Part shown: positions 52,712 to 63,137 of the stretch, piece after piece
Position numbering within the stretch: the first letter of the stretch is position 1
How the letters are laid out: each line of letters starts with the position of its first letter
Assembly: GCA_029266425.1 (NCBI GenBank)
Contig: JAQSWY010000015.1
Location: forward strand, 62,001-126,000
Length of the DNA: 64,000 bases
Source: Xanthobacteraceae bacterium
Lineage (GTDB): Bacteria > Pseudomonadota > Alphaproteobacteria > Rhizobiales > Xanthobacteraceae
Reading direction: 5' to 3'
The notes under the pieces: model-generated
Told to the model about the DNA's origin: nothing
The model's database searches: none
The model's input: the letters and a program-made list of their open reading frames with translations, nothing else
Program-made: the position numbers and the translations under genes

Positions 52712-54283
52712 ATGGCTGCACCCTTCGATCTCAATGACGACTCGCTCGTCGTCATCGTCGGCTCCGGAGCCGGCGGCGGCACGCTCGGCACCGAGCTCGC
52801 GCTCAAGGGCGTGAAGGTGGTGATCCTCGAAGCCGGCGCCCGGCACAATATCGAGGACTTCGTCAACAATGAGTGGGAGAGTTTCGCCCAACTCGCCTGG
52901 ACCGACATGCGCACGACCTCCGGCTCGTGGCGGGTGCACAAGAACTTCCCGAACCTGCCGGCCTGGATCGTGAAGTCGGTGGGTGGCTCCACCGTGCACT
53001 GGGCAGGCGCCTCGCTGCGCCTCCAGGAGCACGAGTTCAAGGCCGCGACCACCTACGGCAATATCGACGGCGCCAATCTGCTCGATTGGCCGATCGGCCT
53101 CGCCGAGATGGCGCCCTATTACGCCAAGGCCGAGGACAAGATGGGCGTGACCCGGACCAACGGCATTCCGGGCCTGCCGGGCAACAATAATTTCAAGGTG
53201 TTCGAGGCCGGCGCCAAGAAGATCGGCTATGGCAGCGTCTCGACCGGGCGCATGGCGATCAACAGCCAGCCACGCCACGATCGCGGCGCCTGCCAGCAGA
53301 TCGGCTTCTGCTTCCAGGGCTGCAAATCCGGCGCCAAATGGTCGACGCTCTATGCGGAGATCCCGCGCGGCGAGGCGACCGGCAATCTCGAAGTGCGCCC
53401 GCAATGCATGGTGCTCAAGATCGAGCACGATGCCTCGGGTAGGGCGAGCGGCGTCGTCTATGTCGACAAGGACGGCAAGACGCAGCGCCAGAAGGCGCGC
53501 ATCGTCGCGGTGGCCGGCAATTCGATCGAGAGCCCGCGGCTCCTGCTGAACTCCGAGAGCAGCATGTTCCCGGACGGTCTCGCCAATTCCTCCGGCCAGG
53601 TCGGGCGCAACTACATGCGGCACATGACGGGCTCGGTGTACGGCATCTTCGAGAAGCCGGTGCACATGTACCGCGGCACCACCATGGCCGGCATCGTTTC
53701 CGACGAGGCGCACAATGATCCGAAGCGCGGCTTCGTCGGCGGCTATGAGATGGAGACGCTCTCCATCGGGGTGCCCTTCATGGCCGCCTTCATGGATCCG
53801 GGCGGCTGGGGCCGCTCCTTCACCTCGGCCATGGACGGCTATGTCAACATGGCCGGCATGTGGCTGGTCGGCGAGGACATGCCGCAGGAGACCAACCGCA
53901 TCACCCTCAACGCCGAGGTGAAGGACAAGAACGGCATGCCGGTCGCGAACGTGCATTTCGACGACCACCCCAACGACGTCGCGATGCGCGCCCACGCCCA
54001 GAGGCAGGGTGCGGCGATGTATGACGCGGTGGGCGCGACGCGCACCATCCCGACGCCGCCCTATCCCTCGACGCACAATCTCGGCACCAACCGGATGAGC
54101 GAGAAGCCGCGCGACGGCGTCGTCAACAAGCACGGGCAGACCCACGACATACCGAACCTGTTCATCTCCGACGGCAGCCAGTTCACCACCGGCGGCGCCG
54201 AGAACCCGACGCTGACCATCGTCGCGCTCGCCATCCGGCAGGCCGACTTCATCGCCGGCGAGATGACGAAGAAGAACTTCTGA
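52712..54283 (+). CDS. GMC-family FAD oxidoreductase (large subunit)
   Basis: 523 residues. FAD fold VVIVGSGAGGGTLGTELALKG, then VGGSTVHWAGASLRLQ, a Cys-rich stretch (RGACQQIGFCFQGCKSGAK), and the C-terminal GMC motif with NLFISDGSQFTTGGAENPTLT. His and Asn catalytic positions fit STHNLGTNRM. It resembles membrane-bound gluconate/sorbitol dehydrogenase large subunits and likely oxidises a sugar or polyol in the periplasm, riding on the Tat subunit. The usual cytochrome c subunit is absent. Confidence 0.88.
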   Translation: MAAPFDLNDDSLVVIVGSGAGGGTLGTELALKGVKVVILEAGARHNIEDFVNNEWESFAQLAWTDMRTTSGSWRVHKNFPNLPAWIVKSVGGSTVHWAGASLRLQEHEFKAATTYGNIDGANLLDWPIGLAEMAPYYAKAEDKMGVTRTNGIPGLPGNNNFKVFEAGAKKIGYGSVSTGRMAINSQPRHDRGACQQIGFCFQGCKSGAKWSTLYAEIPRGEATGNLEVRPQCMVLKIEHDASGRASGVVYVDKDGKTQRQKARIVAVAGNSIESPRLLLNSESSMFPDGLANSSGQVGRNYMRHMTGSVYGIFEKPVHMYRGTTMAGIVSDEAHNDPKRGFVGGYEMETLSIGVPFMAAFMDPGGWGRSFTSAMDGYVNMAGMWLVGEDMPQETNRITLNAEVKDKNGMPVANVHFDDHPNDVAMRAHAQRQGAAMYDAVGATRTIPTPPYPSTHNLGTNRMSEKPRDGVVNKHGQTHDIPNLFISDGSQFTTGGAENPTLTIVALAIRQADFIAGEMTKKNF

Positions 54284-54323
54284 TCCCGCCGCCTTCCGAT
54301 CTTGCCGTGCGTTGCTCCTCCCG

Positions 54324-54354
54324 CCGCCGGTCCCGCAAAGGCCGGCGGTTCTTT
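54324..54354 (+). terminator. Rho-independent terminator after the GMC oxidoreductase
   Basis: CCGCCGG / CCGGCGG stem with loop TCCCGCAAAGG, followed by TTCTTT. It lies 41 bases after the GMC stop and 80 bases before leuB. Confidence 0.7.
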
Positions 54355-54433
54355 ATGGGGCGCTCATCTTGCCAGCTGACACGCCAGCTATTAGCACTCC
54401 GCCCGCACTCAAGCGTTCCAGGCGAGGATCGAC

Positions 54434-55543
54434 ATGGCGACCCACAAGCTCCTGCTGCTTCCCGGCGACGGCATCGGCACTGAGGTGATGGCCGAGGTGA
54501 AGCGGGTTATCGGCTGGCTGGAGAGCGCCGGCCTCGCCTCTTTCGCGGTCGAGGAGGATCTCGTCGGCGGCGCCGCCTATGACGAGCATGGGGTCGCAAT
54601 TTCCGAAGAAGCAATGACCCGCGCGCTCGCCGCCGACGCCATCCTGCTCGGCGCCGTCGGCGGACCGAAATGGGCCAATGTGCCTTATGAGGCGCGCCCC
54701 GAGGCCGGCCTGTTGCGGCTGCGCAAGGATCTCCAGCTGTTCGCCAATCTGCGTCCGGCGATCTGCTATCCGGCGCTGGCCGACGCCTCCAGCCTCAAGC
54801 GCGAGCTGGTCGACGGGCTCGACATGCTGATCGTGCGCGAACTGACCGGGGGCGTCTATTTCGGCGAGCCCAAGACGATCACCGACCTCAGCGACGGCCA
54901 GAAGCGGGCCGTCGACACCCAGGTCTACGAATCCTACGAGATTGAGCGCATCGCCCGCGTCGCCTTCGAGCTCGCCCGCACCCGGCGCAACAAGGTGGTC
55001 TCGGCCGAGAAGCACAATGTGATGAAGTCCGGCGTGCTGTGGAAGCAGGTGGTGAGCGAGGTGCACGGCGCGGAATTCTCCGACGTGGCGCTCGAGCACC
55101 AGCTCGCCGATTCCTGCGCCATGCAGCTGGTGCGCGCGCCGAAGCAGTTCGACGTGCTGGTCACCGACAACCTGTTCGGCGACATCCTCTCCGATGTCGC
55201 GGCGATGCTGACCGGCTCGCTCGGCATGCTGCCCTCCGCCTCGCTCGGCGGTGTCGAGGAGATTTCCGGCAAGCGCCGCGCGCTCTATGAGCCGGTGCAT
55301 GGTGCCGCCCCCGACATCGCCGGCAAGGGCCTCGCCAATCCGATCGCGATGATCGGCTCTCTCGCCATGGCGCTACGCTATTCCTTCGGCCTCGGCGAGG
55401 CCGCCGGCCGCATCGAGGCGGCGATCGCCGGCGTGCTCGACAAGGGCTACCGCACCAACGACATCAAGTCTGAAGGGACGACGGTCGTCGGCACCAGCGG
55501 CATGGGCGACGCCATCCTGGCGGAACTCGGCGCGGCGAGGTGA
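54434..55543 (+). CDS. leuB: 3-Isopropylmalate dehydrogenase
   Basis: 369 residues. Typical Leu[57 protein letters not shown] and [22 protein letters not shown] (quoted in part). It oxidatively decarboxylates 3-isopropylmalate with NAD+. Separated from leuD by 11 kb of pump and accessory genes, so leucine genes are scattered here. Confidence 0.97.
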   Translation: MATHKLLLLPGDGIGTEVMAEVKRVIGWLESAGLASFAVEEDLVGGAAYDEHGVAISEEAMTRALAADAILLGAVGGPKWANVPYEARPEAGLLRLRKDLQLFANLRPAICYPALADASSLKRELVDGLDMLIVRELTGGVYFGEPKTITDLSDGQKRAVDTQVYESYEIERIARVAFELARTRRNKVVSAEKHNVMKSGVLWKQVVSEVHGAEFSDVALEHQLADSCAMQLVRAPKQFDVLVTDNLFGDILSDVAAMLTGSLGMLPSASLGGVEEISGKRRALYEPVHGAAPDIAGKGLANPIAMIGSLAMALRYSFGLGEAAGRIEAAIAGVLDKGYRTNDIKSEGTTVVGTSGMGDAILAELGAAR

Positions 55544-55569
55544 CGAGCGCGTGACGCTTCAGCGACTTC

Positions 55570-55603
55570 AAGGCCCGGCAGCGATGCCGGGCCTTTTAGT
55601 TTT
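55570..55603 (+). terminator. Rho-independent terminator of leuB
   Basis: AAGGCCCGGC / GCCGGGCCTT stem with loop AGCGAT, followed by TTAGTTTT, 26 bases after the leuB stop. Confidence 0.88.
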
Positions 55604-55840
55604 GGGGATCATCACATCCAAACAGGACGTCATCCTGGGAGGCTGGCTCAAAAGCCGCCGGAATCGACGCGACCATCCCCTCACGCCCTCATCCCCGGAT
55701 CAAGTCCAGGGATGAGGGCGATCTGGAGTTTTCGGTCAGGCTCCGAGGTGTGTGCCAACCCGGATTTGCATTCGACAAGTCCCAGCCAAGAACCCAGACC
55801 TCGACGGATGCTGAAGCCGGGCGACCGTCTTCGGTAATGA

Positions 55841-55884
55841 GCATCCTTCGAGGCTCGGGCTTCGCCCGAGCACCTCAGGATGAC
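55841..55884. repeat. Hairpin repeat of the CATCCTTCGAGG type
   Basis: GCATCCTTCGAGGCTCGGGC / TTCGCCCGAGCACCTCAGGATGAC folds into one long imperfect stem with inner arms GCTCGGGC/GCCCGAGC. A repeat family common between genes in Rhizobiales; only one copy seen here. Confidence 0.6.
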
Positions 55885-55975
55885 GGGGTTCAGATTGTGG
55901 AAACTCTCGTCGCCTTGGCGCGGCGCGTCCGCGCGATAAGGGAACGATCGCGCCCCCTTCTGTCAGTCAGGCGAA

Positions 55976-56248
55976 TCAATAGCCCGGCAGGTAGTAGCGA
56001 TCCGGGAGCGGGTAGCGGCTGCCGGTGATGCCGCCTTCGCCGCCATAGGTCGGGAACCGCATCGCCTGGGTATCCACGTAGTTCAGATACGGCTTGGTGC
56101 CGGGCTTCACCACCGTGCCGGGATCGAGATAGGACTTCGGCGGCAGCTTGCGGATGATGATGCGCGTGCCCGACCCATCCTGGGCCTGAACCGGAACCAC
56201 AGCGGCAGCCGCGATGACAGCGGCGATGGCGAACGAGGCGAGACGCAT
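55976..56248 (-). CDS. Small exported hypothetical protein
   Basis: 90 residues from ATG 56248 with ribosome binding site GGAGG five bases upstream. Signal peptide MRLASFAIAAVIAAAAVVPVQAQ, then TRIIIRKLPPKSYLDPGTVVKPGTKPYLNYV.. and a Tyr/Pro/Gly-rich end (TGSRYPLPDRYYLPGY). A recognisable but uncharacterised Rhizobiales secreted-protein pattern; no domain name known to me. Confidence 0.7.
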   Translation of the reverse strand: MRLASFAIAAVIAAAAVVPVQAQDGSGTRIIIRKLPPKSYLDPGTVVKPGTKPYLNYVDTQAMRFPTYGGEGGITGSRYPLPDRYYLPGY

Positions 56249-56341
56249 TTTAACCTCCAAGCGACGCACCCGCCGCGTCGCGACGCTTACGTCAGCCATA
56301 AGATGGACACAAGTCGGCCCCGCGTCGAGGGGTGGATACCG

Positions 56342-57253
56342 TCAATTCCGGCGGTTGGCGATGAATCGCGCCGCTTGGTCAAGAAGTGTTGCACGCGCGC
56401 CAAAGACAGCGAGCGCCCGCTCGGCGTCCGCCACCAGCCGGGCGAGCTCGGCGCGGGCGCCCTCGACGCCCAGGAGCTCGACGAAAGTCGCCTTTCCGGC
56501 CTCGGCATCCTTGCCCACCGCCTTGCCGACGGCGGCCGCGTCGCCCTCGACGTCGAGCAGATCGTCGGCGATCTGGAAGGCGCGGCCGATCGCCAGCGCA
56601 TAGGTGTCGAGCGCAGCGCGCTCGGTTTGCGACGCGCCGCCGAGCCGGGCACCGGCCTCGCAGGCATAGCGCAGCAGCGCGCCGGTCTTCATCGCCTGAA
56701 GGCGGGCGATCTCCGCCATGCCGAGCCGGGTGCGGTCGGCCTCCTCGAATCGTCCCTCGGCGGCGAGGTCGAGCATCTGGCCGCCGACCATGCCCTCGGT
56801 ACCGGCGGCGCGGGCGAGGCCGGCAATGAGCGCGACACGCACGGCCGGGTCGGGATGCGCCTCCTCGCGCGCCAGTATGTCGAAGGCGAGCGTCAGCAAG
56901 GCATCGCCGGCAAGGATGGCGGTCGCCTCGTCAAAAGCGCGGTGCACGGTCGGCAGGCCACGGCGCAGGTCGTCGTCGTCCATGGCCGGCAGGTCGTCAT
57001 GCACCAGCGAGTAGCAGTGCACGCATTCCAGCGCGGCGGCCGCGGGCAGGGCGCTTGCGCGCGGCACCCCGAACAAGGCGGCGCTTTCCACCACGAGGAA
57101 GGGGCGCAGCCGCTTGCCGCCGCCGAGTGCGGCATGGCGCATGGCGCTTGCGAGACGGGCGCTTGCCGCGCCGGTCCGCGCAATGGCGCCCTCCATATAG
57201 GCCGCGACGGCGTCCGCGGTTTCGGCAAGAGCTTTCGTGAGGCTGTCGGTCAT
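56342..57253 (-). CDS. ispA: Polyprenyl (farnesyl/geranyl) diphosphate synthase
   Basis: 303 residues. First Asp-rich motif LVHDDLPAMDDDDLRRG, second FQIADDLLDVEGD, and GGGKRLRPFLVVESA for IPP binding. It condenses IPP with DMAPP/GPP to make farnesyl diphosphate for undecaprenyl, quinone and hopanoid synthesis. Divergent from mtgA. Confidence 0.93.
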   Translation of the reverse strand: MTDSLTKALAETADAVAAYMEGAIARTGAASARLASAMRHAALGGGKRLRPFLVVESAALFGVPRASALPAAAALECVHCYSLVHDDLPAMDDDDLRRGLPTVHRAFDEATAILAGDALLTLAFDILAREEAHPDPAVRVALIAGLARAAGTEGMVGGQMLDLAAEGRFEEADRTRLGMAEIARLQAMKTGALLRYACEAGARLGGASQTERAALDTYALAIGRAFQIADDLLDVEGDAAAVGKAVGKDAEAGKATFVELLGVEGARAELARLVADAERALAVFGARATLLDQAARFIANRRN

Positions 57254-57393
57254 GACATCGGCAATGCTATCTGGTCACCCGGTTGCCATGGCTGCGTGCC
57301 GCAGACACGGCGCGCGGTCAAGCGCTTGTGAGGCTTTGGGCTTGGCTTGGGGCATGCGCGGCCGCTAGGTAAGGGCCGGGCAGGGAGTGGTGG

Positions 57394-58077
57394 ATGATCG
57401 GCAGATGGGTGAGGAGGGTCGCGAAAGCGGCATTGCTGCTTGCGCTCGTCCCGCTCGTGCTGACCATCGTGTATAACATCGTGCCCCCGGTCTCGACGCT
57501 GATGCTGGCGCGCTGGGCGACGCTGCGGCCGGTGGAGCGCGACTGGGTGTCGCTCAACCAGGTGTCGCCCGTCCTGGTGCGCAGCGTGCTCGCTTCCGAG
57601 GATGCGCGCTTCTGCCAGCACATGGGCGTCGACCTCGTCGAACTGAACAATGTCATCGACGACAGCGACGGGCTCGACGCGCCGCGCGGCGCGTCCACCA
57701 TCACCATGCAACTCGCCAAGAACCTGTTCCTGTGGAACGGGCGCAGCGTGATCCGCAAGGGGCTGGAATTCCCGCTGGCGCTCTACATCGACTTCGTCAT
57801 GTCGAAGCGCCGGCAGATGGAGATCTACCTCAACATCGCCGAATGGGGGCCGAACGGCCAGTTTGGCATCGAGGCGGCGGCGCGGCGCGCCTTCGGCCGG
57901 GGCGCGGGCGAGCTCTCCGGCAGGCAGGCGGCACTGCTGACCGTGATGCTCCCGAATCCGCACCGCCGCGATGCGGCAAAGCCGGGCGCGGGGGTTGCGC
58001 GGCTGGCAGTGCGGCTGCAGGAGCGAATCCCGCGCGAGGGTGGTGATCTCACCTCGTGCCTCGGGCTCGGTGGCTGA
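57394..58077 (+). CDS. mtgA: Monofunctional biosynthetic peptidoglycan transglycosylase
   Basis: 227 residues. N-terminal membrane anchor (AALLLALVPLVLTIVYNI), then GT51 motifs: ASEDARFCQHMGVD with catalytic Glu, RGASTITMQLAKNLFLWNGR, RKGLEFPLALYIDFV and QMEIYLNIAEWG. It polymerises lipid II into glycan strands. ispA, mtgA and rpmF occur together in many Rhizobiales. Confidence 0.95.
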   Translation: MIGRWVRRVAKAALLLALVPLVLTIVYNIVPPVSTLMLARWATLRPVERDWVSLNQVSPVLVRSVLASEDARFCQHMGVDLVELNNVIDDSDGLDAPRGASTITMQLAKNLFLWNGRSVIRKGLEFPLALYIDFVMSKRRQMEIYLNIAEWGPNGQFGIEAAARRAFGRGAGELSGRQAALLTVMLPNPHRRDAAKPGAGVARLAVRLQERIPREGGDLTSCLGLGG

Positions 58078-58269
58078 GCGCGCGGCATCCCTTCCTTTCC
58101 CCAATGGGAAGGGGAATAGCGAGCCGGGATGGGAGGCATGCGCATTCGCGTGCCGCGCCCCCTTTCGCTTCAAGGCGCGAGACTGTATAAGCCCGCACTC
58201 CGAACATGCGCTATCCGGCACCGGCCGCCTTCGCGGGCGATGGAACACGCCGGGACAGGAGTTGAGACT

Positions 58270-58455
58270 ATGGCCGTTCCTAAGAAGAAGACCAGCCCGT
58301 CGCGCCGCGGCATGCGCCGCTCCGCCGACGCCCTGAAGCAGCCGACCTATGTCGAGGACAAGGATTCGGGTGAGCTGCGCCGCCCGCACCACCTAGACCT
58401 CAAGACCGGCATGTATCGCGGCCGGCAGGTGCTGAAGGTCAAGACCGAAGCATGA
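58270..58455 (+). CDS. rpmF: 50S ribosomal protein L32
   Basis: 61 residues from ATG 58270: [20 protein letters not shown].., [22 protein letters not shown] (in parts). The family's four zinc cysteines are absent, as is usual in alphaproteobacterial L32. The preceding AGGAGTTGAGACT gives the ribosome binding site. Confidence 0.97.
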   Translation: MAVPKKKTSPSRRGMRRSADALKQPTYVEDKDSGELRRPHHLDLKTGMYRGRQVLKVKTEA

Positions 58456-58463
58456 GTCTCCGG

Positions 58464-58498
58464 GCCCTGCCCCGGGACGAGAAGTCCCGGGGCAGGGC
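58464..58498. terminator. 15-bp stem-loop downstream of rpmF
   Basis: Left arm 58464-58478 begins GCCCTGCC, loop GAGAA (58479-58483), right arm 58484-58498 exactly complementary. It lies nine bases after the rpmF stop. No T-run follows, so it may be a stabilising 3' hairpin or a Rho-associated stop. Confidence 0.65.
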
Positions 58499-58615
58499 TC
58501 GAACGGGGCGTGATGCGCCTCGGCGCGGATACCGGAGGGCGGTGATCGGACCGTCTCCCGGTGCACCGTAGATGTCCGTTAGCGGCAAATCTCCCGACAA
58601 CCTGCTGGGGCACCG

Positions 58616-59020
58616 ATGATCGCGACCATTCCGCTGCTCATCATTCCGCTCGCCATCTACAACATCCTCGCCTTCATCACGCCGGGCTACGCCTGGGCCA
58701 ATGTGCTGTTCAGCGTTCCGATGGTGTCCGGCGTGAGCTGGGACGTCACGCTAAGCGACGTCTTCATCGTGCTGTCGCTGGCGTTCCTGTTCTTCGAGAT
58801 CGTGAAGGCGACCAGCGCCTCGACGCGCTCCATCATCGACCACATGCTCTCGACACTGGTGTTCGTGGTCGCGCTGGTGGAATTCCTGCTGGTGGGGGCC
58901 GCTGCGACCTCGACCTTCGCGATCCTCCTGGCCCTGATGCTGCTCGACATCGTCGCCGGCTATTCGGTGTCGATTCGGGTCGCCCGCCGCGATTTCGCGA
59001 TCGAGCCGCGCCCCGAATAG
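58616..59020 (+). CDS. Multi-pass membrane protein of unknown function
   Basis: 134 residues, almost entirely hydrophobic with about four helices: MIATIPLLIIPLAIYNILAF, VFIVLSLAFLFFEIVKATSA, STLVFVVALVEFLLVGAAAT and FAILLALMLLDIVAGYSVSI. The ending RVARRDFAIE is basic and cytoplasmic. Recognisably conserved in Rhizobiales without a function. It is 150 bases upstream of the EAL protein gene and may be co-transcribed. Confidence 0.75.
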   Translation: MIATIPLLIIPLAIYNILAFITPGYAWANVLFSVPMVSGVSWDVTLSDVFIVLSLAFLFFEIVKATSASTRSIIDHMLSTLVFVVALVEFLLVGAAATSTFAILLALMLLDIVAGYSVSIRVARRDFAIEPRPE

Positions 59021-59169
59021 ATGACGGCGCTGCGGTGTCAGGGCACCGTCACCAGGTGTTAACGACTGCGGCCAAAAATCGCCAGGTGCGCTGCCGGTTT
59101 CGCTCGCCCGATCGACGTTGCCGTGTAAGAGGGACTGCTCCCCGCAATGGGGCCTCCCGATACGGACCG

Positions 59170-60873
59170 ATGCCTTTGCCGCGCGCTTCTGACACCAACG
59201 CCTCCCGGCAAGCCGTGCTGGCGCCCGACACGGTGGCGCGCATCGTCGGCGAGGGCGGCGGCGCTGCCTATCAATGGACGCTGGCGGCAGACCGGCTTAT
59301 CTGGGACGCCTATGCGCCAGACGTGCTCGGCATTGCCGACCTTGGCCGTGTCGCATGCGGCGCGGATTATGCCGCGCTGATCGATCCCGGCAGCGGGCGC
59401 AGCCGCCTCGAGGCCGTCATGTCCGACAGGAATGCCGATGCCGGCTTCGGCTCCCGCTTCGAGACCACCTACCGCCTGCATTCACCCGATGGCATAGGCG
59501 AGCCGATCTGGCTGGAGGATCGCGGCGTCTGGTTCGCGGGGGCTGACAGCACGCCGGCCCGTGTCGAGGGCGTGGTGCGCCGCATCGGCCTTCAGGACCT
59601 TGGCCCGCGCGGGCAGGACGGCGCGGCGCGTGACGGGCAGGCCGGCCATATCAATCGCCAGCATCTTGCGCAGACGCTCAGCGACAGGCTGGCGGACGCT
59701 GCCCGCTATCGCAGCCAGTTCGGCTTCCTCCTGATCGGCGTCGACCATCTCGCCCGGCTCAACGATTCCTACGGCTTCGAAGTCGGCGACGAGGTGGTCG
59801 ACATGGTCGGCCAGCGGCTGAGGGCGCGAATGCGCGCGCATGACGAGATCGGGCGCTTCTCCGGCAACAAGTTCGCCATCGTGCTTCGCGATTGTTCGCC
59901 GGACGACATGGCGGTGGCCGCGCAGCGCTTCATTTCCGCGGTCGTCGACGATGCGCTGCAGACCAGCGGCGGCGCGGTGGCGGTCTCGGTGACGGCGGGC
60001 GGCGTGATCGCACCGCGCCATGCCCGCGGCGTGCCGGAGATCTTCACCCACGCCCAGGACGCGCTGGAGCACGCCAAGACCTTCGCGCGCGGCAGCTACC
60101 AATCCTATCAGCCGAGCGTCGAGCGCGAGGCGGCGCGGCGGGCCAATCTGAGGCTCACCGACGATATCGTCACCGCGCTCGCCAGCAGCCGGGTGATGCT
60201 GGCCTTCCAGCCCATCGCCGAGGCCGCCTCGCGGCGGATCGTGCTGCATGAATGCCTGGTGCGGGTCGAGGCGGCCGATGGCGGCCTGCTCAACGGCGCC
60301 GCCGTCGTGCCCATCGCCGAGAAGTTCGGCCTGATGCGGCTGGTGGACAACCGCGTGCTGCAATTGGCGCTCGATGTATTGGCGAGCGATCCGGCGCTCA
60401 GGCTTTCGGTCAATGTCTCGCCGAGCACGGTGAACGACCGCTCCTGGTTGGCATTGCTGGAGGAACGCGGGCAACGTGGGCTCGCCAGCCGCCTGGTCGT
60501 CGAGCTGACCGAGACCGCGGCGATCCAGGATGTCGAGGTGACCCGCCGCTTCGTGCGCCGGCTGCACGAGATCGGCTGCACCGTGGCGATGGACGATTTC
60601 GGTGCCGGCTACACCTCGTTCCGCAATCTGCGCCGGCTCGGCGTCGACATGCTGAAGCTCGACGGCAGCTTCATCCGCGCGTTGATGGAATCGGAGGACG
60701 ATCGGTTCTTCGTGCGCACCCTGCTCGATCTCGCGCGACATATGGGCATGCAGACGGTTGCCGAATGGGTGCCGGACGAGGCCACCGCAGAGCAGCTCGC
60801 CGAATGGGGCTGCGACTATCTGCAGGGTGCGCTGATCGCCCTTGCCGGCGAGGGGCCGCCGCGACAGTGGTGA
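59170..60873 (+). CDS. PAS-like, degenerate GGDEF and EAL domain protein
   Basis: 567 residues from ATG 59170. Order: PAS-like sensor (~30-145); GGDEF domain (~165-315) whose signature reads SGNKF at 231-235, so no cyclase activity is expected; EAL domain (~330-560). EAL residues appear intact: Glu361 (ECL), Asn415, Glu445, Asp475/Asp476 (DDFGAG), Lys496 (LKLD), Glu532 and Gln552. A soluble c-di-GMP phosphodiesterase with a regulatory GGDEF is the best reading. Confidence 0.88.
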   Translation: MPLPRASDTNASRQAVLAPDTVARIVGEGGGAAYQWTLAADRLIWDAYAPDVLGIADLGRVACGADYAALIDPGSGRSRLEAVMSDRNADAGFGSRFETTYRLHSPDGIGEPIWLEDRGVWFAGADSTPARVEGVVRRIGLQDLGPRGQDGAARDGQAGHINRQHLAQTLSDRLADAARYRSQFGFLLIGVDHLARLNDSYGFEVGDEVVDMVGQRLRARMRAHDEIGRFSGNKFAIVLRDCSPDDMAVAAQRFISAVVDDALQTSGGAVAVSVTAGGVIAPRHARGVPEIFTHAQDALEHAKTFARGSYQSYQPSVEREAARRANLRLTDDIVTALASSRVMLAFQPIAEAASRRIVLHECLVRVEAADGGLLNGAAVVPIAEKFGLMRLVDNRVLQLALDVLASDPALRLSVNVSPSTVNDRSWLALLEERGQRGLASRLVVELTETAAIQDVEVTRRFVRRLHEIGCTVAMDDFGAGYTSFRNLRRLGVDMLKLDGSFIRALMESEDDRFFVRTLLDLARHMGMQTVAEWVPDEATAEQLAEWGCDYLQGALIALAGEGPPRQW

Positions 60874-60910
60874 TGCGCGGCTCGACGGCCTGGGACACAG
60901 CGATCGACGC

Positions 60911-60990
60911 GTCATGCCCTGACTTGTCCCGGGCATCCGCGTCCGAGCCGATGGAACACACGTGGATGGCCGGAGAGGTCGGCCGCAAGG
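60911..60990. repeat. Dispersed intergenic repeat, diverged copy
   Basis: GTCATGCCCTGACTTGTC, CCGGGCATCCGCGTC, then CACGTGGATGGCCGGAGAGG and TCGGCCGC. It retains the GTCAT start and GGATGGCCGG half-element but lacks the ATGAC end. Between the EAL gene and phaR, which converge. Confidence 0.5.
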
Positions 60991-61038
60991 CACTGGGCCG
61001 GCCTGGCGAACCTGGGCCGGTGATGACAAACCTAGCGA

Positions 61039-61626
61039 CTAGCCCTTGCTCTCGCCCTTCTCGCCGATGCGGTCGAGCCGCTTCTGCATTTCGGCGACCT
61101 GGCGCTTCAGCTCGTCGAGATCGTCGGACTTGTCCGGCGCAACCGCGCCCGCGCCCTCTTCGGCGCGGCCGTTGGGCATGAACATCTTCATGGTACGATC
61201 GAAGATCTCCATGTTGCGCCGCACTTGCTCCTCCATCGCGCCGAAGCCGCCAAAGGTGCCGACGCCGCCGAAGGTCTTCGCCACCTGGTCGCGGAACTTC
61301 TCCTGCTCACGGGTGAAGTTCTCGATGGAAATGTCCAGATAACGCGGCACCAGCATCTGCATGCTGTCGCCGTAGAACCGGATGATCTGTCGCAGGAAGT
61401 TGATCGGCAGCAGGTTCTGCCCTTTGCCTTCCTGCTCGAAGATGATCTGGGTGAGAACCGAGTGCGTAATATCATCACCGGTCTTCGCGTCGTAGACGAC
61501 GAAATCCTCACCGTTCTTAACCATCAAGGCGAGGTCTTCGAGCGTCACGTAGGTGCTTGTGCCGGTATTGTAGAGGCGCCGGTTCGCATACTTCTTGATG
61601 GTGACGGGCTCGGTGGATTTTGCCAT
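61039..61626 (-). CDS. phaR: Polyhydroxyalkanoate synthesis repressor PhaR
   Basis: 195 residues. N-terminal DNA-binding domain (VTIKKYANRRLYNTGTSTYVTLEDLALMVKNG, quoted in part), then PHB_acc region (HSVLTQIIFEQEGKGQNLLP, RQIIRFYGDSMQMLVPRYLD) and a C-terminal coiled coil (DDLDELKRQVAEMQKRLDRIGE). It represses phasin and PHB-linked genes and is titrated by PHB granules. Divergent from phaA over 212 bases, where its operator may lie. Confidence 0.96.
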   Translation of the reverse strand: MAKSTEPVTIKKYANRRLYNTGTSTYVTLEDLALMVKNGEDFVVYDAKTGDDITHSVLTQIIFEQEGKGQNLLPINFLRQIIRFYGDSMQMLVPRYLDISIENFTREQEKFRDQVAKTFGGVGTFGGFGAMEEQVRRNMEIFDRTMKMFMPNGRAEEGAGAVAPDKSDDLDELKRQVAEMQKRLDRIGEKGESKG

Positions 61627-61838
61627 GTTTTCCTGTCGCCTTAGTCGTTTCCCTTGGAAACACTAGGACGTTTCCAGACCGACGGCTACAGGATTATTCG
61701 CACCGCAGAAACGCCGATATGGGACGATCCGCGGCGGCATTGACACGGGTGCCTTGAGCCACCAACCATGCCGCTACACATAAGAACAACGCCGGTTCCG
61801 ACGGGGCCGGTTGCCCGTAATCCCGGAGGACGGCATTC

Positions 61839-63017
<1,179 letters not shown>

Positions 63018-63137
63018 TACGTGCAACGCTGCGACAGGGCGCCAAGACGCTAACGGCCTTTGCGCCTTGTCCTCCAACGAAAAGGACGTACAACCCGGTG
63101 CTATGCCGGATTGGCATGTCTCAGGGGGGAAGTGCAC

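Larger units (their letters stand above)
55544..55975. other. 432-base intergenic region after leuB with terminator and repeat remnants
   Basis: It holds the leuB terminator (55570-55603), a CATCCCCGGATCAAGTCCAGGGATGAG hairpin near 55689-55716, and a CATCCTTCGAGG..CCTCAGGATGAC hairpin at 55841-55884. No coding frame is credible. These are relics of intergenic repeat families. Confidence 0.6.

Noticed and set aside
51986..54145. 719-codon minus-strand frame antisense to the GMC oxidoreductase
   Set aside because: The plus-strand GMC and Tat-subunit genes account for this region.
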